Source: Leptidea sinapis
Lineage: Eukaryota > Arthropoda > Insecta > Lepidoptera > Pieridae
Reading direction: 5' to 3'
Assembly: GCF_905404315.1 (NCBI RefSeq)
Contig: NC_066297.1
Coordinates: 310,001-374,000 of the forward strand
DNA length: 64,000 nucleotides
The translations under genes and the position numbers were made by a program. The number at the start of each line of letters is the position of its first letter. Position 1 is the stretch's first letter. Positions 1-13,522 of this stretch are shown one piece after another. The notes below the pieces were generated by a model that was not told the DNA's origin, did not search any database, and saw nothing but the letters and a program-made list of their open reading frames with translations.

Positions 1-190
1 TCGTTCTTTGCACACTTGAGAACCTCAGACACGATATCCATATTGCTGAAATCATAATTTTGTGCGGCGGCCATCTTGGATTTCAAATATGATCACAAAT
101 TCGTTCTTTGCACCCTTGAGAACCTCAGACACGATATCCATATTGAAGAAAACATAATTGTTTGCGGCAACCCTCTTGGATTTCAAAAAT

Positions 191-239
191 GATAACAGAA
201 TTTTTCTCTTCACCTTCGGCCGTCTTGGATTTCAAAAAT
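191..239 (+). repeat. Truncated 49-bp monomer (1 of 6)
   Basis: The interval from GATAAC at 191 to the next GATCAC at 240 is 49 bp. The unit jumps from CACCTTCG directly to GCCGTCTTGG, so the XhoI/EcoRV half and the variable middle are missing. It shares GATAACAGAATTTTTCTC with the other five copies, so they descend from one deletion event. Confidence 0.9.
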
Positions 240-2741
240 GATCACAGAATTGTTCTCTGCACCCTCAAGAATCTCCGACACGATATCCATATTTCTGAAA
301 TCATAATTGTTTGCGGCAGCCCTCTTGGATTTCAAAAATGATCACAGAAATGTTCTCTGCACCCTCGAGAACCTCGGACACGATATCCATATTGCTAAAA
401 TCATAATTTTGTGTGGCGGCCATCTTGGATTTCAAATATGATAACAAATCGTTCTTTGCACCCTTGAGAACCTCAGACACGATATCCATATTGCAGAAAA
501 CATAATTGTTTGCGGCAACCCTCTTGGATTTCAAAAATGATCACAGAATTTTTCTCTGCACCCTCGAGAACCTCGGACACGATATCCATATTGCTAAAAT
601 CATAAGTTTGTGCGGCGGCCATCTTAGATTTGAAAAATGTTCACCAAATCGTTCTCTGCACCCTCGAGAACCTCGGGTGAGATATCCATATTGCTGAAAT
701 CATAATTTTGTGCGGCGGCCATCTTGGATTGCAAATATGAAATTCAGAATTGTTCTCTGCACCCTTGAGAACCTCAGACACGATATCCATATTGCAGAAA
801 ACATAATTGTTTGCGGCAACACTCTTGGATTTCAAAAATGATCACAGAATTTTTCTCTTCACCCTCGAGAACCTGGGACACGATATTCAGATTGCTAAAA
901 TCATAATTTTGTGCGGCGGCCATCTTGAATTTGAAAACTGTTCATCAAATCGTTCTCTGCACACTCGAGAACCTCAGGTACGATATCCATATTGCTGAAA
1001 TCATAATTTTGTGCGGCGGCCATCTTGGATTTCAAATATGATCACAAAATCGTTCTTTGCACCCTTGAGAACCTCAGACACGATATCCATATTGCAGAAA
1101 ACATAATTGTTTGCGGCAACCCTCTTGGATTTCAAAAATGATCACAGAATTTTTCTCTGCACCCTCGAGAACCTCGGACACGATATTCATATTGCTAAAA
1201 TCATAATTATGTGCGGCGGCCATCTTGGATTTAAAAAATGTTCACCAAATCGTTCTCTGCACCCTCGAGATTCTCGGGTACGGTATCCATATTGCTGAAA
1301 TCATAATTTTGTGCGGCGGCCATCTTGGATTGCAATTATGAAATTCAGAATTGTTCTCTGCACCCTCGAGAACCTCGGACACGATATCCATATTGCTGAA
1401 ATCATAGTTTTGTGCGGCGGCCATCTTGGATTTCAAATATGATCACAAAATCGTTCTGTGCACACTTGAGAACCTCAGACACGATATCCATATTGCAGAA
1501 AACATAATTGTTTGCGGCAACCCTCTTGGATTTCAAAAATGATCACAGATTTTTTCTCTGCACCCTCGAGAACCTCGGACACGATATCCATATTGCTGAA
1601 AACATAATTGTTTGCGGCAGCCCTCTTGGATTTCAAAAATGATCACAGAATTGTTCTCTGCACCCTCGAGATCCTTGAATACGATACCCATAAAGTTGTC
1701 ATCATTATTTTGCGCGACGACCATCTTGGAATTCAAAAATGATCCCAAAATCAGTCTCTGCACCCTAGAAAATCTCCGACACGATATCCATATTTCTGAA
1801 ATCATAATTTTGTGTGGCGGCCATCTTGGATTTCAAATATGATCACAAAATCGTTCTTTGCACCCTTGAGAACCTCGGACACGATATTCATATTGCTAAA
1901 ATTATAATTTTGTGCGGCGGCCATCTTGGATTTGAAAAATGTTCACCAAATAGTTCTCTGCACCCTCGAGAACCTCGGGTGCGATATCCATATTGCTGAA
2001 ATCATAATTTTGTGCGGCGGCCATCTTGGATTTCAAATATGATCACAAAATCGTTCTTTGCACACTTGAGAACCTCAGACACGATATCCATATTGCTGAA
2101 ATCATAATTTTGTGCGGCGGCCATCTTGGATTTCAAATATGATCACAAAATCGTTCTTTGCACCCTTGAGAACCTCAGACACGATATCCATATTGCAGAA
2201 AACATAATTGTTTGCGGCAACCCTCTTGGATTTCAAAAATGATCACAGATTTTTTCTCTGCACCCTCGAGAACCTCGGACACGATATTCATATTGCTAAA
2301 ATTATAATTTTGTGCGGCGGCCATCTTGGATTTGAAAAATGTTCACCAAATAGTTCTCTGCACCCTCGAGAACCTCGGGTGCGATATCCATATTGCTGAA
2401 ATCATAATTTTGTGCGGCGGCAATCTTGGAATGCAAATATGAAATTCAGAATTGTTCTCTGCACCCTCGAGAACCTCGGACACGATATTCATATTGCTGA
2501 AATTATAATTTTGTGCGGTAGCCATCTTGGATTTCAAATATGATCACAAAATCGTTCTTTGCACTCTTGAGAACCTCAGACACGATATCCATATTGCTGA
2601 AATCATAATTTTGTGCGGCGGCCATCTTGGATTTCAAATATGATCACAAATTCGTTCTTTGCACCCTTGAGAACCTCAGACACGATATCCATATTGCAGA
2701 AAACATAATTGTTTGCGGCAACCCTCTTGGATTTCAAAAAT

Positions 2742-2790
2742 GATAACAGAATTTTTCTCTTCACCTTCGGCCATCTTGGATTTCAAAAAT
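2742..2790 (+). repeat. Truncated 49-bp monomer (2 of 6)
   Basis: Same internal deletion as at 191, but with GGCCATC instead of GGCCGTC after the junction. It follows a GCAACCCTC monomer, as in the other copies. Confidence 0.9.
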
Positions 2791-3051
2791 GATCACAGAA
2801 TTGTTCTCTGCACCCTCGAGAACCTCGAACACGATATCCATATTGCTAAAATCATAATTTTCTGCGGCGGCCATCTTGGATTTAAAAATTGTTTACCAAA
2901 TCGTTCTCTGCACCCTCGAGAACTTCGGGTACGATATCCATATTGCTGAAATCATAATTTTGTGCGGCGGCCATCTTGGATTTGAAAAATGTTCACCAAA
3001 TCGTTCTCTGCACCCTCGAGAACCTCAGGTACGATATCCATATTGCTGAAA

Positions 3052-3800
3052 TCATAATTTTGTGCGGCGGCCATCTTGGATTTCAAAAATGATCACAGAA
3101 TTGTTCTCTGCACCCTCGAGAACCTCGGACACGATATCCATACAGTTGTCATCAAAATTTTGCGCGGCGGCCACCTTGGATTTTATAAATGATCCCAAAA
3201 TCATTCTCTGCTCCCTCGAGAATCTCGGACACGATAACAATATTGCTGAAAATATAATTTTGTGCGGCGGCCATCTTGGATTTAAAAAATGATCACAAAA
3301 TCGTTCTCTGTACCCTCGAGAATCTCGGACACGATATCCATATTACTGAAATCATAATTTTGTGCGGCGGCCATCTTGGATTTGAAAAATGTTCACAAAA
3401 TCGTTATCTGCAGCCTCGAGAATCTCGGATACGATACCCATAATGTTGATAGCATAATTTTGTGCGGTGGCCATCTTAGTTTTCAAAAATGATCACAAAA
3501 CCCATCTCTGCACCCTCGAGAACCTCGGACACGATATCCATATGGCTGAAAACATAATTGTTTGCGGCAGCCCTCTTGGATTTCAAAAATGATCACAGAA
3601 TTGTTCTCTGCACCCTCGAGATCCTCGAATACGATACCCATAAAGTTGTCATCATTATTTTGCGCGACGACCATCTTGGAATTCAAAAATGATCCCAAAA
3701 TCAGTCTCTGCACCCTAGAGAATCTCCGACACGATATCCATATTTCTGAAATCATAATTTTGTGTGGCGGCCATCTTGGATTTCAAAAATTATCATAGAA
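3052..3800 (+). repeat. Core module, copy 1 (~750 bp)
   Basis: An ordered string of distinctive monomers. It contains CATACAGTTGTCATCAAAAT, ATTTTATAAATGATCCC, GATAACAATATTGCTGAAAA, a GCAGCCTCGAG monomer with CATAATGTTGATAGC, a CACAAAACCC monomer, a GCAGCCCTC monomer and a GAATTC monomer with AAAGTTGTCATC. The same string recurs near 7859, 12012, 15413 and 24967 and partly near 30780, always in this order. Confidence 0.85.
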
Positions 3801-4892
3801 TTGTTCTCTGCACCCTCGAGAACCTCGGACACGATATCCATATTGCTGAAAACAAAATTGTTTGCGGAAACCCTCTTGGATTTGAAAAATGATCACAGAA
3901 TCGTTCTCTGCACCCTCGAGAACCTCGGACACGATATCCATATTGCTAAAATCTTAATTTAGTGCGGCGGCCATCTTGGATTTAAAAAATGTTCACCAAA
4001 TCGTTCTCTGCACCCTCGAGAACCTCGGGTTCGATATCCATATTGCTGAAATCATAATTTTGTGCGGCGGCCATCTTGGATTGCAAATATGAAATTCAGA
4101 ATTGTTCTCTGCACCCTCGAGAACCTCGGACACGATATCCATATTGCTGAAATCATAATTTTGTGCGGCGGCCATCTTGGATTTCAAATATGATCACAAA
4201 ATCGTTCTTTGCACCCTTGAGAACCTCAGACACGATATCCATATTGCAGAAAACATAATTGTTTGCGGCAACCCTCTTGGATTTCAAAAATGATCACAGA
4301 TTTTTTCTCTGCACCCTCGAGAACCTCGGACACGATATTCATATTGCTAAAATTATAATTTTGTGCGGCGGCCATCTTGGATTTGAAAAATGTTCACCAA
4401 ATAGTTCTCTGCACCCTCGAGAACCTCGGGTGCGATATCCATATTGCTGAAATCATAATTTTGTGCGGCGGCAATCTTGGATTGCAAATATGAAATTCAG
4501 AATTGTTCTCTGCACCCTCGAAAACCTCGGACACGATATCCATATTGCTGAAATTATAATTTTGTGCGGCGGCCATCTTGGATTTCAAATATGATCACAA
4601 AATCGTTCTTTGCACACTTGAGAACCTCAGACACGATATCCATATTGCTGAAATCATAATTTTGTGCGGCGGCCATCTTGGATTTCAAATATGATCACAA
4701 AATCGTTCTTTGCACACTTGAGAACCTCAGACACGATATCCATATTGCTGAAATCATAATTTTGTGCGGCGGCCATCTTGGATTTCAAATATGATCACAA
4801 ATTCGTTCTTTGCACCCTTGAGAACCTCAGACACGATATCCATATTGAAGAAAACATAATTGTTTGCGGCAACCCTCTTGGATTTCAAAAAT

Positions 4893-4941
4893 GATAACAG
4901 AATTTTTCTCTTCACCTTCGGCCGTCTTGGATTTCAAAAAT
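4893..4941 (+). repeat. Truncated 49-bp monomer (3 of 6)
   Basis: Counterpart in block A copy 2 of the unit at 191, offset 4702. It has the same GGCCGTC variant. Confidence 0.9.
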
Positions 4942-7548
4942 GATCACAGAATTGTTCTCTGCACCCTCAAGAATCTCCGACACGATATCCATATTTCTGA
5001 AATCATAATTGTTTGCGGCAGCCCTCTTGGATTTCAAAAATGATCACAGAAATGTTCTCTGCACCCTCGAGAACCTCGGACACGATATCCATATTGCTAA
5101 AATCATAATTTTGTGTGGCGGCCATCTTGGATTTCAAATATGATAACAAATCGTTCTTTGCACCCTTGAGAACCTCAGACACGATATCCATATTGCAGAA
5201 AACATAATTGTTTGCGGCAACCCTCTTGGATTTCAAAAATGATCACAGAATTTTTCTCTGCACCCTCGAGAACCTCGGACACGATATCCATATTGCTAAA
5301 ATCATAAGTTTGTGCGGCGGCCATCTTAGATTTGAAAAATGTTCACCAAATCGTTCTCTGCACCCTCGAGAACCTCGGGTGAGATATCCATATTGCTGAA
5401 ATCATAATTTTGTGCGGCGGCCATCTTGGATTGCAAATATGAAATTCAGAATTGTTCTCTGCACCCTTGAGAACCTCAGACACGATATCCATATTGCAGA
5501 AAACATAATTGTTTGCGGCAACACTCTTGGATTTCAAAAATGATCACAGAATTTTTCTCTTCACCCTCGAGAACCTGGGACACGATATTCAGATTGCTAA
5601 AATCATAATTTTGTGCGGCGGCCATCTTGAATTTGAAAAAAGTTCACCAAATCGTTCTCTGCACCCTCGAGAACCTAGGACACGATATTCAGATTGCTTA
5701 AATCATTATTTTGTGTGGCGGCCATCTTGGATTTGAAAACTGTTCATCAAATCGTTCTCTGCACACTCGAGAACCTCAGGTACGATATCCATATTGCTGA
5801 AATCATAATTTTGTGCGGCGGCCATCTTGGATTTCAAATATGATCACAAAATCGTTCTTTGCACCCTTGAGAACCTCAGACACGATATCCATATTGCAGA
5901 AAACATAATTGTTTGCGGCAACCCTCTTGGATTTCAAAAATGATCACAGAATTTTTCTCTGCACCCTCGAGAACCTCGGACACGATATTCATATTGCTAA
6001 AATCATAATTATGTGCGGCGGCCATCTTGGATTTAAAAAATGTTCACCAAATCGTTCTCTGCACCCTCGAGATTCTCGGGTACGGTATCCATATTGCTGA
6101 AATCATAATTTTGTGCGGCGGCCATCTTGGATTGCAATTATGAAATTCAGAATTGTTCTCTGCACCCTCGAGAACCTCGGACACGATATCCATATTGCTG
6201 AAATCATAGTTTTGTGCGGCGGCCATCTTGGATTTCAAATATGATCACAAAATCGTTCTTTGCACACTTGAGAACCTCAGACACGATATCCATATTGCAG
6301 AAAACATAATTGTTTGCGGCAACCCTCTTGGATTTCAAAAATGATCACAGATTTTTTCTCTGCACCCTCGAGAACCTCGGACACGATATCCATATTGCTG
6401 AAAACATAATTGTTTGCGGCAGCCCTCTTGGATTTCATTTCAAAAATGATCACAGAATTGTTCTCTGCACCCTCGAGATCCTTGAATACGATACCCATAA
6501 AGTTGTCATCATTATTTTGCGCGACGACCATCTTGGAATTCAAAAATGATCCCAAAATCAGTCTCTGCACCCTAGAAAATCTCCGACACGATATCCATAT
6601 TTCGGAAATCATAATTTTGTGTGGCGGCCATCTTGGATTTCAAATATGATCACAAAATCGTTCTTTGCACCCTTGAGAACCTCGGACACGATATTCATAT
6701 TGCTAAAATTATAATTTTGTGCGGCGGCCATCTTGGATTTGAAAAATGTTCACCAAATAGTTCTCTGCACCCTCGAGAACCTCGGGTGCGATATCCATAT
6801 TGCTGAAATCATAATTTTGTGCGGCGGCCATCTTGGATTTCAAATATGATCACAAAATCGTTCTTTGCACACTTGAGAACCTCAGACACGATATCCATAT
6901 TGCTGAAATCATAATTTTGTGCGGCGGCCATCTTGGATTTCAAATATGATCACAAAATCGTTCTTTGCACCCTTGAGAACCTCAGACACGATATCCATAT
7001 TGCAGAAAACATAATTGTTTGCGGCAGCCCTCTTGGATTTCAAAAATGATCACAGATTTTTTCTCTGCACCCTCGAGAACCTCGGACACGATATTCATAT
7101 TGCTAAAATTATAATTTTGTGCGGCGGCCATCTTGGATTTGAAAAATGTTCACCAAATAGTTCTCTGCACCCTCGAGAACCTCGGGTGCGATATCCATAT
7201 TGCTGAAATCATAATTTTGTGCGGCGGCAATCTTGGAATGCAAATATGAAATTCAGAATTGTTCTCTGCACCCTCGAGAACCTCGGACACGATATTCATA
7301 TTGCTGAAATTATAATTTTGTGCGGTAGCCATCTTGGATTTCAAATATGATCACAAAATCGTTCTTTGCACTCTTGAGAACCTCAGACACGATATCCATA
7401 TTGCTGAAATCATAATTTTGTGCGGCGGCCATCTTGGATTTCAAATATGATCACAAATTCGTTCTTTGCACCCTTGAGAACCTCAGACACGATATCCATA
7501 TTGCAGAAAACATAATTGTTTGCGGCAACCCTCTTGGATTTCAAAAAT

Positions 7549-7597
7549 GATAACAGAATTTTTCTCTTCACCTTCGGCCATCTTGGATTTCAAAAAT
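7549..7597 (+). repeat. Truncated 49-bp monomer (4 of 6)
   Basis: Counterpart in block A copy 2 of the unit at 2742, offset 4807, with GGCCATC. Confidence 0.9.
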
Positions 7598-7858
7598 GAT
7601 CACAGAATTGTTCTCTGCACCCTCGAGAACCTCGAACACGATATCCATATTGCTAAAATCATAATTTTCTGCGGCGGCCATCTTGGATTTAAAAATTGTT
7701 TACCAAATCGTTCTCTGCACCCTCGAGAACTTCGGGTACGATATCCATATTGCTGAAATCATAATTTTGTGCGGCGGCCATCTTGGATTTGAAAAATGTT
7801 CACCAAATCGTTCTCTGCACCCTTGAGAACTTCAGGTACGATATCCATATTGCTGAAA

Positions 7859-8605
7859 TCATAATTTTGTGCGGCGGCCATCTTGGATTTCAAAAATGAT
7901 CACAGAATTGTTCTCTGCACCCTCGAGAACCTCGGACACGATATCCATACAGTTGTCATCAAAATTTTGCGCGGTGGCCACCTTGGATTTTATAAATGAT
8001 CCCAAAATCATTCTCTGCTCCCTCGAGAATCTCGGACACGATAACAATATTGCTGAAAATATAATTTTGTGCGGCGGCCATCTTGGATTTAAAAAATGAT
8101 CACAAAATCGTTCTCTGTACCCTCGAGAATCTCGGACACGATATCCATATTACTGAAATCATAATTTTGTGCGGCGGCCATCTTGGATTTGAAAAATGTT
8201 CACAAAATCGTTATCTGCAGCCTCGAGAATCTCGGATACGATACCCATAATGTTGATAGCATAATTTTGTGCGGTGGCCATCTTAGTTTTCAAAAATGAT
8301 CACAAAACCCATCTCTGCACCCTCGAGAACCTCGGACACGATATCCATATGGCTGAAAACATAATTGTTTGCGGCAGCCCTCTTGGATTTCAAAAATGAT
8401 CACAGAATTGTTCTCTGCACCCTCGAGATCCTCGAATACGATACCCATAAAGTTGTCATCATTATTTTGCGCGACGACCATCTTGGAATTCAAAAATGAT
8501 CCCAAAATCAGTCTCTGCACCCTAGAGAATCTCCGACACGATATCCATATTTCTGAAATCATAATTTTGTGTGGCGGCCATCTTGGATTTCAAAAATTAT
8601 CATAG
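7859..8605 (+). repeat. Core module, copy 2
   Basis: Matches 3052-3798 at an offset of 4807, with GCGGTGGCC replacing GCGGCGGCC near 7971. Confidence 0.85.
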
Positions 8606-9970
8606 AATTGTTCTCTGCACCCTCGAGAACCTCGGACACGATATCCATATTGCTGAAAACAAAATTGTTTGCGGAAACCCTCTTGGATTTGAAAAATGAT
8701 CACAGAATCGTTCTCTGCACCCTCGAGAACCTCGGACACGATATCCATATTGCTAAAATCTTAATTTTGTGCGGCGGCCATCTTGGATTTAAAAAATGTT
8801 CACCAAATCGTTCTCTGCACCCTCGAGAACCTCGGGTTCGATATCCATATTGCTGAAATCATAATTTTGTGCGGCGGCCATCTTGGATTGCAAATATGAA
8901 ATTCAGAATTGTTCTCTGCACCCTCGAGAACCTCGGACACGATATCCATATTGCTGAAATCATAATTTTGTGCGGCGGCCATCTTGGATTTCAAATATGA
9001 TCACAAAATCGTTCTTTGCACACTTGAGAACCTCAGACACGATATCCATATTGCTGAAATCATAATTTTGTGCGGCGGCCATCTTGGATTTTAAATATGA
9101 TCACAAAATCGTTCTTTGCACCCTTGAGAACCTCGGACACGATATTCATATTGCTAAAATTATAATTTTGTGCGGCGGCCATCTTGGATTTGAAAAATGT
9201 TCACCAAATAGTTCTCTGCACCCTCGAGAACCTCGGGTGCGATATCCATATTGCTGAAATCATAATTTTGTGCGGCGGCCATCTTGGATTTCAAATATGA
9301 TCACAAAATCGTTCTTTGCACCCTTGAGAACCTCAGACACGATATCCATATTGCAGAAAACATAATTGTTTGCGGCAACCCTCTTGGATTTCAAAAATGA
9401 TCACAGATTTTTTCTCTGCACCCTCGAGAACCTCGGACACGATATTCATATTGCTTAAATTATAATTTTGTGCGGCGGCCATCTTGGATTTGAAAAATGT
9501 TCACCAAATAGTTCTCTGCACCCTCGAGAACCTCGGGTGCGATATCCATATTGCTGAAATCATAATTTTGTGCGGCGGCAATCTTGGAATGCAAATATGA
9601 AATTCAGAATTGTTCTCTGCACCCTCGAGAACCTCGGACACGATATTCATATTGCTGAAATTATAATTTTGTGCGGCGGCCATCTTGGATTTCAAATATG
9701 ATCACAAAATCGTTCTTTGCACTCTTGAGAACCTCAGACACGATATCCATATTGCTGAAATCATAATTTTGTGCGGCGGCCATCTTGGATTTCTAATATG
9801 ATCACAAAATCGTTCTTTGCACACTTGAGAACCTCAGACACGATATCCATATTGCTGAAATCATAATTTTGTGCGGCGGCCATCTTGGATTTCAAATATG
9901 ATCACAAAATCGTTCTTTGCACCCTTGAGAACCTCAGACACGATATCCATATTGCAGAAAACATAATTGT
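8370..9970 (+). repeat. 1602-bp duplication (16 monomers), copy 1
   Basis: The stretch starting with the GCAGCCCTC monomer near 8370 recurs 1602 bp later at about 9972. Both copies contain the GAATTC-bearing monomer, the AACAAAATTGTTTGCGGAAACC monomer, AAATCTTAATT and the AAATTCAGAATTG monomer in the same order. One monomer differs between copies (8995-9080 against 10597-10680). Confidence 0.8.
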
Positions 9971-10600
9971 TTGCGGCAACCCTCTTGGATTTCAAAAATG
10001 ATCACAGAATATTTCTCTGCACCCTCGAGATCCTCGAAAACGATACCCATAAAGTTGTCATCATTATTTTGCGCGACGACCATCTTGGAATTCAAAAATG
10101 ATCCCAAAATCAGTCTCTGCACCCTAGAGAATCTCCGACACGATATCCATATTTCTGAAATCATAATTTTGTGTGGCGGCCATCTTGGATTTCAAAAATT
10201 ATCATAGAATTCTTCTCTGCACCCTCGAGAACCTCGGACACGATATCCATATTGCTGAAAACAAAATTGTTTGCGGAAACCCTCTTGGATTTGAAAAATG
10301 ATCACAGAATCGTTCTCTGCACCCTCGAGAACCTCGGACACGATATCCATATTGCTAAAATCTTAATTTTGTGCGGCGGCCATCTTGGATTTAAAAAATG
10401 TTCACCAAATCGTTCTCTGCACCCTCGAGAACCTCGGGTTCGATATCCATATTGCTGAAATCATAATTTTGTGCGGCGGCCATCTTGGATTGCAAATATG
10501 AAATTCAGAATTGTTCTCTGCACCCTCGAGAACCTCGGACACGATATCCATATTGCTGAAATCATAATTTTGTGCGGCGGCCATCTTGGATTTCAAATAT

Positions 10601-10700
10601 GATCACAGAATCGTTCTCTGCACCCTCGAGAACCTCGGACACGATATCCATATTGCTGAAATCATAATTTTGTGCGGCGGCCATCTTGGATTTCAAATAT
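10601..10700 (+). repeat. Representative near-consensus 100-bp monomer
   Basis: This copy is exactly 100 bp from GATCAC to the next GATCAC and is close to the apparent consensus. With its first base as +1, CTCGAG (XhoI) lies near +25, GATATC (EcoRV) near +43, CATATTGCTGAAATCATAAT near +49, GCGGCGGCCATCTTGG near +74 and the A/T-rich tail at +90 to +100. The consensus differs here mainly by CAAAA instead of CAGAA after GATCA, and CAAAAAT instead of CAAATAT at the end. XhoI and EcoRV sites occur in most monomers across the window, so either enzyme should give a 100-bp ladder. Confidence 0.9.
10679..10687 (-). promoter_or_regulatory. YY1/PHO-like CCAT core in the consensus monomer
   Basis: GGCCATCTT fits the degenerate YY1 consensus VDCCATNWY. 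On the other strand it reads AAGATGGCC, one base from the strong AAGATGGCGGC form. This element is present in most monomers, so there are hundreds of copies in one orientation. The GCAGCCCTC and GCAACCCTC monomers lose the CCAT core. Function is inferred from motif only. Confidence 0.35.
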
Positions 10701-11501
10701 GATCACAAAATCGTTCTTTGCACCCTTGAGAACCTCGGACACGATATTCATATTGCTAAAATTATAATTTTGTGCGGCGGCCATCTTGGATTTGAAAAAT
10801 GTTCACCAAATAAATCTCTGCACCCTCGAGAACCTCGGGTGCGATATCCATATTGCTGAAATCATAATTTTGTGCGGCGGCCATCTTGGATTTCAAATAT
10901 GATCACAAAATCGTTCTTTGCACCCTTGAGAACCTCAGACACGATATCCATATTGCAGAAAACATAATTGTTTGCGGCAACCCTCTTGGATTTCAAAAAT
11001 GATCACAGATTTTTTCTCTGCACCCTCGAGAACCTCGGACACGATATTCATATTGCTAAAATTATAATTTTGTGCGGCGGCCATCTCGGATTTGAAAAAT
11101 GTTCACCAAATAGTTCTCTGCACCCTCGAGAACCTCGGGTGCGATATCCATATTGCTGAAATCATAATTTTGTGCGGCGGCAATCTTGGAATGCAAATAT
11201 GAAATTCAGAATTGTTCTCTGCACCCTCGAGAACCTCGGACACGATATTCATATTGCTGAAATTATAATTTTGTGCGGCGGCCATCTTGGATTTCAAATA
11301 TGATCACAAAATCGTTCTTTTCACTCTTGAGAACCTCAGACACGATATCCATATTGCTGAAATCATAATTTTGTGCGGCGGCCATCTTGGATTTCAAATA
11401 TGATCACAAAATCGTTCTTTGCACCCTTGAGAACCTCAGACACGATATCCATATTGCAGAAAACATAATTGTTTGCGGCAACCCTCTTGGATTTCAAAAA
11501 T

Positions 11502-11550
11502 GATAACAGAATTTTTCTCTCCACCTTCGGCCATCTTGGATTTCAAAAAT
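11502..11550 (+). repeat. Truncated 49-bp monomer (5 of 6)
   Basis: Same deletion, with CTCCACC instead of CTTCACC just before the junction. It marks the start of the third block A core. Confidence 0.9.
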
Positions 11551-12011
11551 GATCACAGAATTGTTCTCTGCACCCTCGAGAATCTCAAACACGATATCCA
11601 TATTGCTAAAATCATAATTTTCTGCGGCGGCCATCTTGGATTTAAAAAATGTTTACCAAATCGTTCTCTGCACCCTCGAGAACTTCGGGTACGATATCCA
11701 TATTGCTGAAATCATAATTTTGTGCGGCGGCCATCTTGGATTTGAAAAATGTTCACCAAATCGTTCTCTGCACCCTCGAGGACCTCAGGTACGATATCCA
11801 TATTGCTGAAATCATAATTTTGTGCGGCGGCCATCTTGGATTTCAAAAATGATCACAAAATCGTTCTCTGCACACTCGAGGACCTCGAATACGATACCCA
11901 TAAAATTGTCATCATTATTTTGTGCGGCGGCCATCTAGGATTTCAAAAATGATCCCAAAATCATTCTCTGCACCCTCGAGAATCTCCGACACGATATCCA
12001 TATTGCTGAAA

Positions 12012-12758
12012 TCATAGTTTTGTGTGGCGGCCATCTTGGATTTCAAAAATGATCACAGAATTGTTCTCTGCACCCTCGAGAACCTCGGACACGATATCCA
12101 TACAGTTGTCATCAAAATTTTGCGCGGCGGCCATCTTGGATTTTATAAATGATCCCAAAATCATTCTCTGCACCCTCGAGAATCTCGGACACGATAACAA
12201 TATTGCTGAAAATATAATTTTGTGCGGCGGCCATCTTGGATTTAAAAAATGATCACAAAATCGTTCTCTGTACCCTCGAGAATCTCGGACACGATATCCA
12301 TATTGCTGAAATCATAATTTTGTGCGGCGGCCATCTTGGATTTGAAAAATGTTCATAAAATCGTTATCTGCAGCCTCGAGAATCTCGGATACGATACCCA
12401 TAATGTTGATAGCATAATTTTGTGCGGTGGCCATCTTAGTTTTCAAAAATGATCACAAAACCCTTCTCTGCACCCTCGAGAACCTCGGACACGATATCCA
12501 TATTGCTGAAAACATAATTGTTTGCGGCAGCCCTCTTGGATTTCAAAAATGATCACAGAATTGTTCTCTGCACCCTCGAGATCCTCGAATACGATACCCA
12601 TAAAGTTGTCATCATTATTTTGCGCGACGACCATCTTGGAATTCAAAAATGATCCCAAAATCAGTCTCTGCACCCTAGAGAATCTCCGACACGATATCCA
12701 TATTGCTGAAATCATAATTTTGTGTGGCGGCCATCTTGGATTTCAAAAATTATCATAG
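12012..12758 (+). repeat. Core module, copy 3
   Basis: Same monomer order as 3052-3798 at an offset of 8960. The CACAAAACCCTTC form replaces CACAAAACCCATC, and CATATTGCTG replaces CATATTTCTG in the last monomer. Confidence 0.85.
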
Positions 12759-13080
12759 AATTGTTCTCTGCACCCTCGAGAACCTCGGACACGATATCCA
12801 TATTGCTGAAAACAAAATTGTTTGCGGAAACCCTCTTGGATTTGAAAAATGATCACAGAATCGTTCTCTGCACCCTCGAGAACCTCGGACACGATATCCA
12901 TATTGCTAAAATCTTAATTTTGTGCGGCGGCCATCTTGGATTTAAAAAATGTTCACCAAATCGTTCTCTGCACCCTCGAGAACCTCGGGTTCGATATCCA
13001 TATTGCTGAAATCATAATTTTGTGCGGCGGCCATCTTGGATTGCAAATATGAAATTCAGACTTGTTCTCTGCACCCTCGA

Positions 13081-13522
13081 GAACCTCGGATACGATACCC
13101 ATAATACTGAAAGCATAATTTTGTGCGGTGGCCATCTTAGTTTTCAAAAATGATCACAAAACCCTTCTCTGGACCCTCGAGAACCTCGGACACGATATCC
13201 ATATTGCTGAAAACATAATTGTTTACAGCAGCCCTCTTGAATTTCAAAAATGATCACAAAATTGTTCTCTGGACCCTCGAGAACCTCGGACACGATATCC
13301 ATATTGCTAAAATCATAATTTTGTGCGGCGGCCATCTTGGAATTCAAAAATGATCCCAAAATCAGTCTCTGCACCCTCAAGAATCTCCGACACGATATCC
13401 ATATTTCTGAAATCATAATTGTTTGCGGCAGCGCTCTTGGATTTCAAAAATGATCACAGAATTGTTCTCTGCACCCTCGAGAACCTCGGAGCCGATATCC
13501 ATATTGCTAAAATCATAATTTT
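13081..13522 (+). repeat. Mixed monomers between block A and the 2-kb family
   Basis: Ordinary satellite monomers in an order not matched as a block elsewhere. They include a GTTTACAGCAGCCC variant near 13220 and CTCTGGACCC near 13167 and 13267. Nothing but satellite is present. Confidence 0.7.

Larger units (their letters stand above)
1..4702 (+). repeat. HOR block A, copy 1 (~47 monomers)
   Basis: Position 1 onward matches 4703 onward. The offset is 4702 up to about 5630, 4802 after one extra monomer near 5640-5740, and 4807 after a 5-bp duplication near 6433. The match continues to about 4210 (9015 in copy 2) and resumes at about 4250 (9360). Typical monomers carry CTTGAG and CTCAGAC variants, GCAGAAAACATAATTGTTTG, and the AAATTCAGAATTG form. 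Two 49-bp truncated monomers lie inside, at 191 and 2742. The true start of the unit may lie to the left of the window. Confidence 0.85.
4703..9800 (+). repeat. HOR block A, copy 2 (~51 monomers)
   Basis: Second copy of the left-hand unit, in tandem with the first and differing by scattered single bases. It carries one extra monomer near 5640-5740, a 5-bp TTTCA duplication near 6433, and about three extra monomers near 9000-9360. Shared private changes, such as TGAGATATCC near 682 and 5384 and GTACGGTATCC near 1277 and 6079, show that the two blocks derive from one duplication. They did not converge by chance. The right edge is blurred by the 1602-bp duplication described separately. Confidence 0.8.
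9971..11400 (+). repeat. 1602-bp duplication, copy 2 (partial)
   Basis: Matches 8370-9800 at an offset of 1602. The first monomer is a hybrid. It begins like the CAACCCTC monomer that ends copy 1, then switches near 10020 to the GAGATCCTCGAAAACG form of the copied block. This looks like a crossover scar. Similarity fades near 11400, where the sequence returns to block A order. Confidence 0.75.
11473..13080 (+). repeat. HOR block A, copy 3 (core only)
   Basis: From the truncated monomer at 11502 onward the order matches 2713-2990 and 7520-7800. About two extra monomers (11841-12010) follow. Then 12022-13040 matches 3062-4080 at an offset of 8960. After the AAATTCAGACTTG monomer near 13050 the order departs from block A, with CATAATACTGAAAGC appearing at 13100. 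Confidence 0.75.

Noticed and set aside
4703..9800. Block A copy 2 as an assembly artefact of copy 1
   Set aside because: Copy 2 has private features: an extra monomer near 5640-5740, a 5-bp duplication at 6433, and three extra monomers near 9000-9360. A false duplicate would not have these. Long reads would still be the decisive test.
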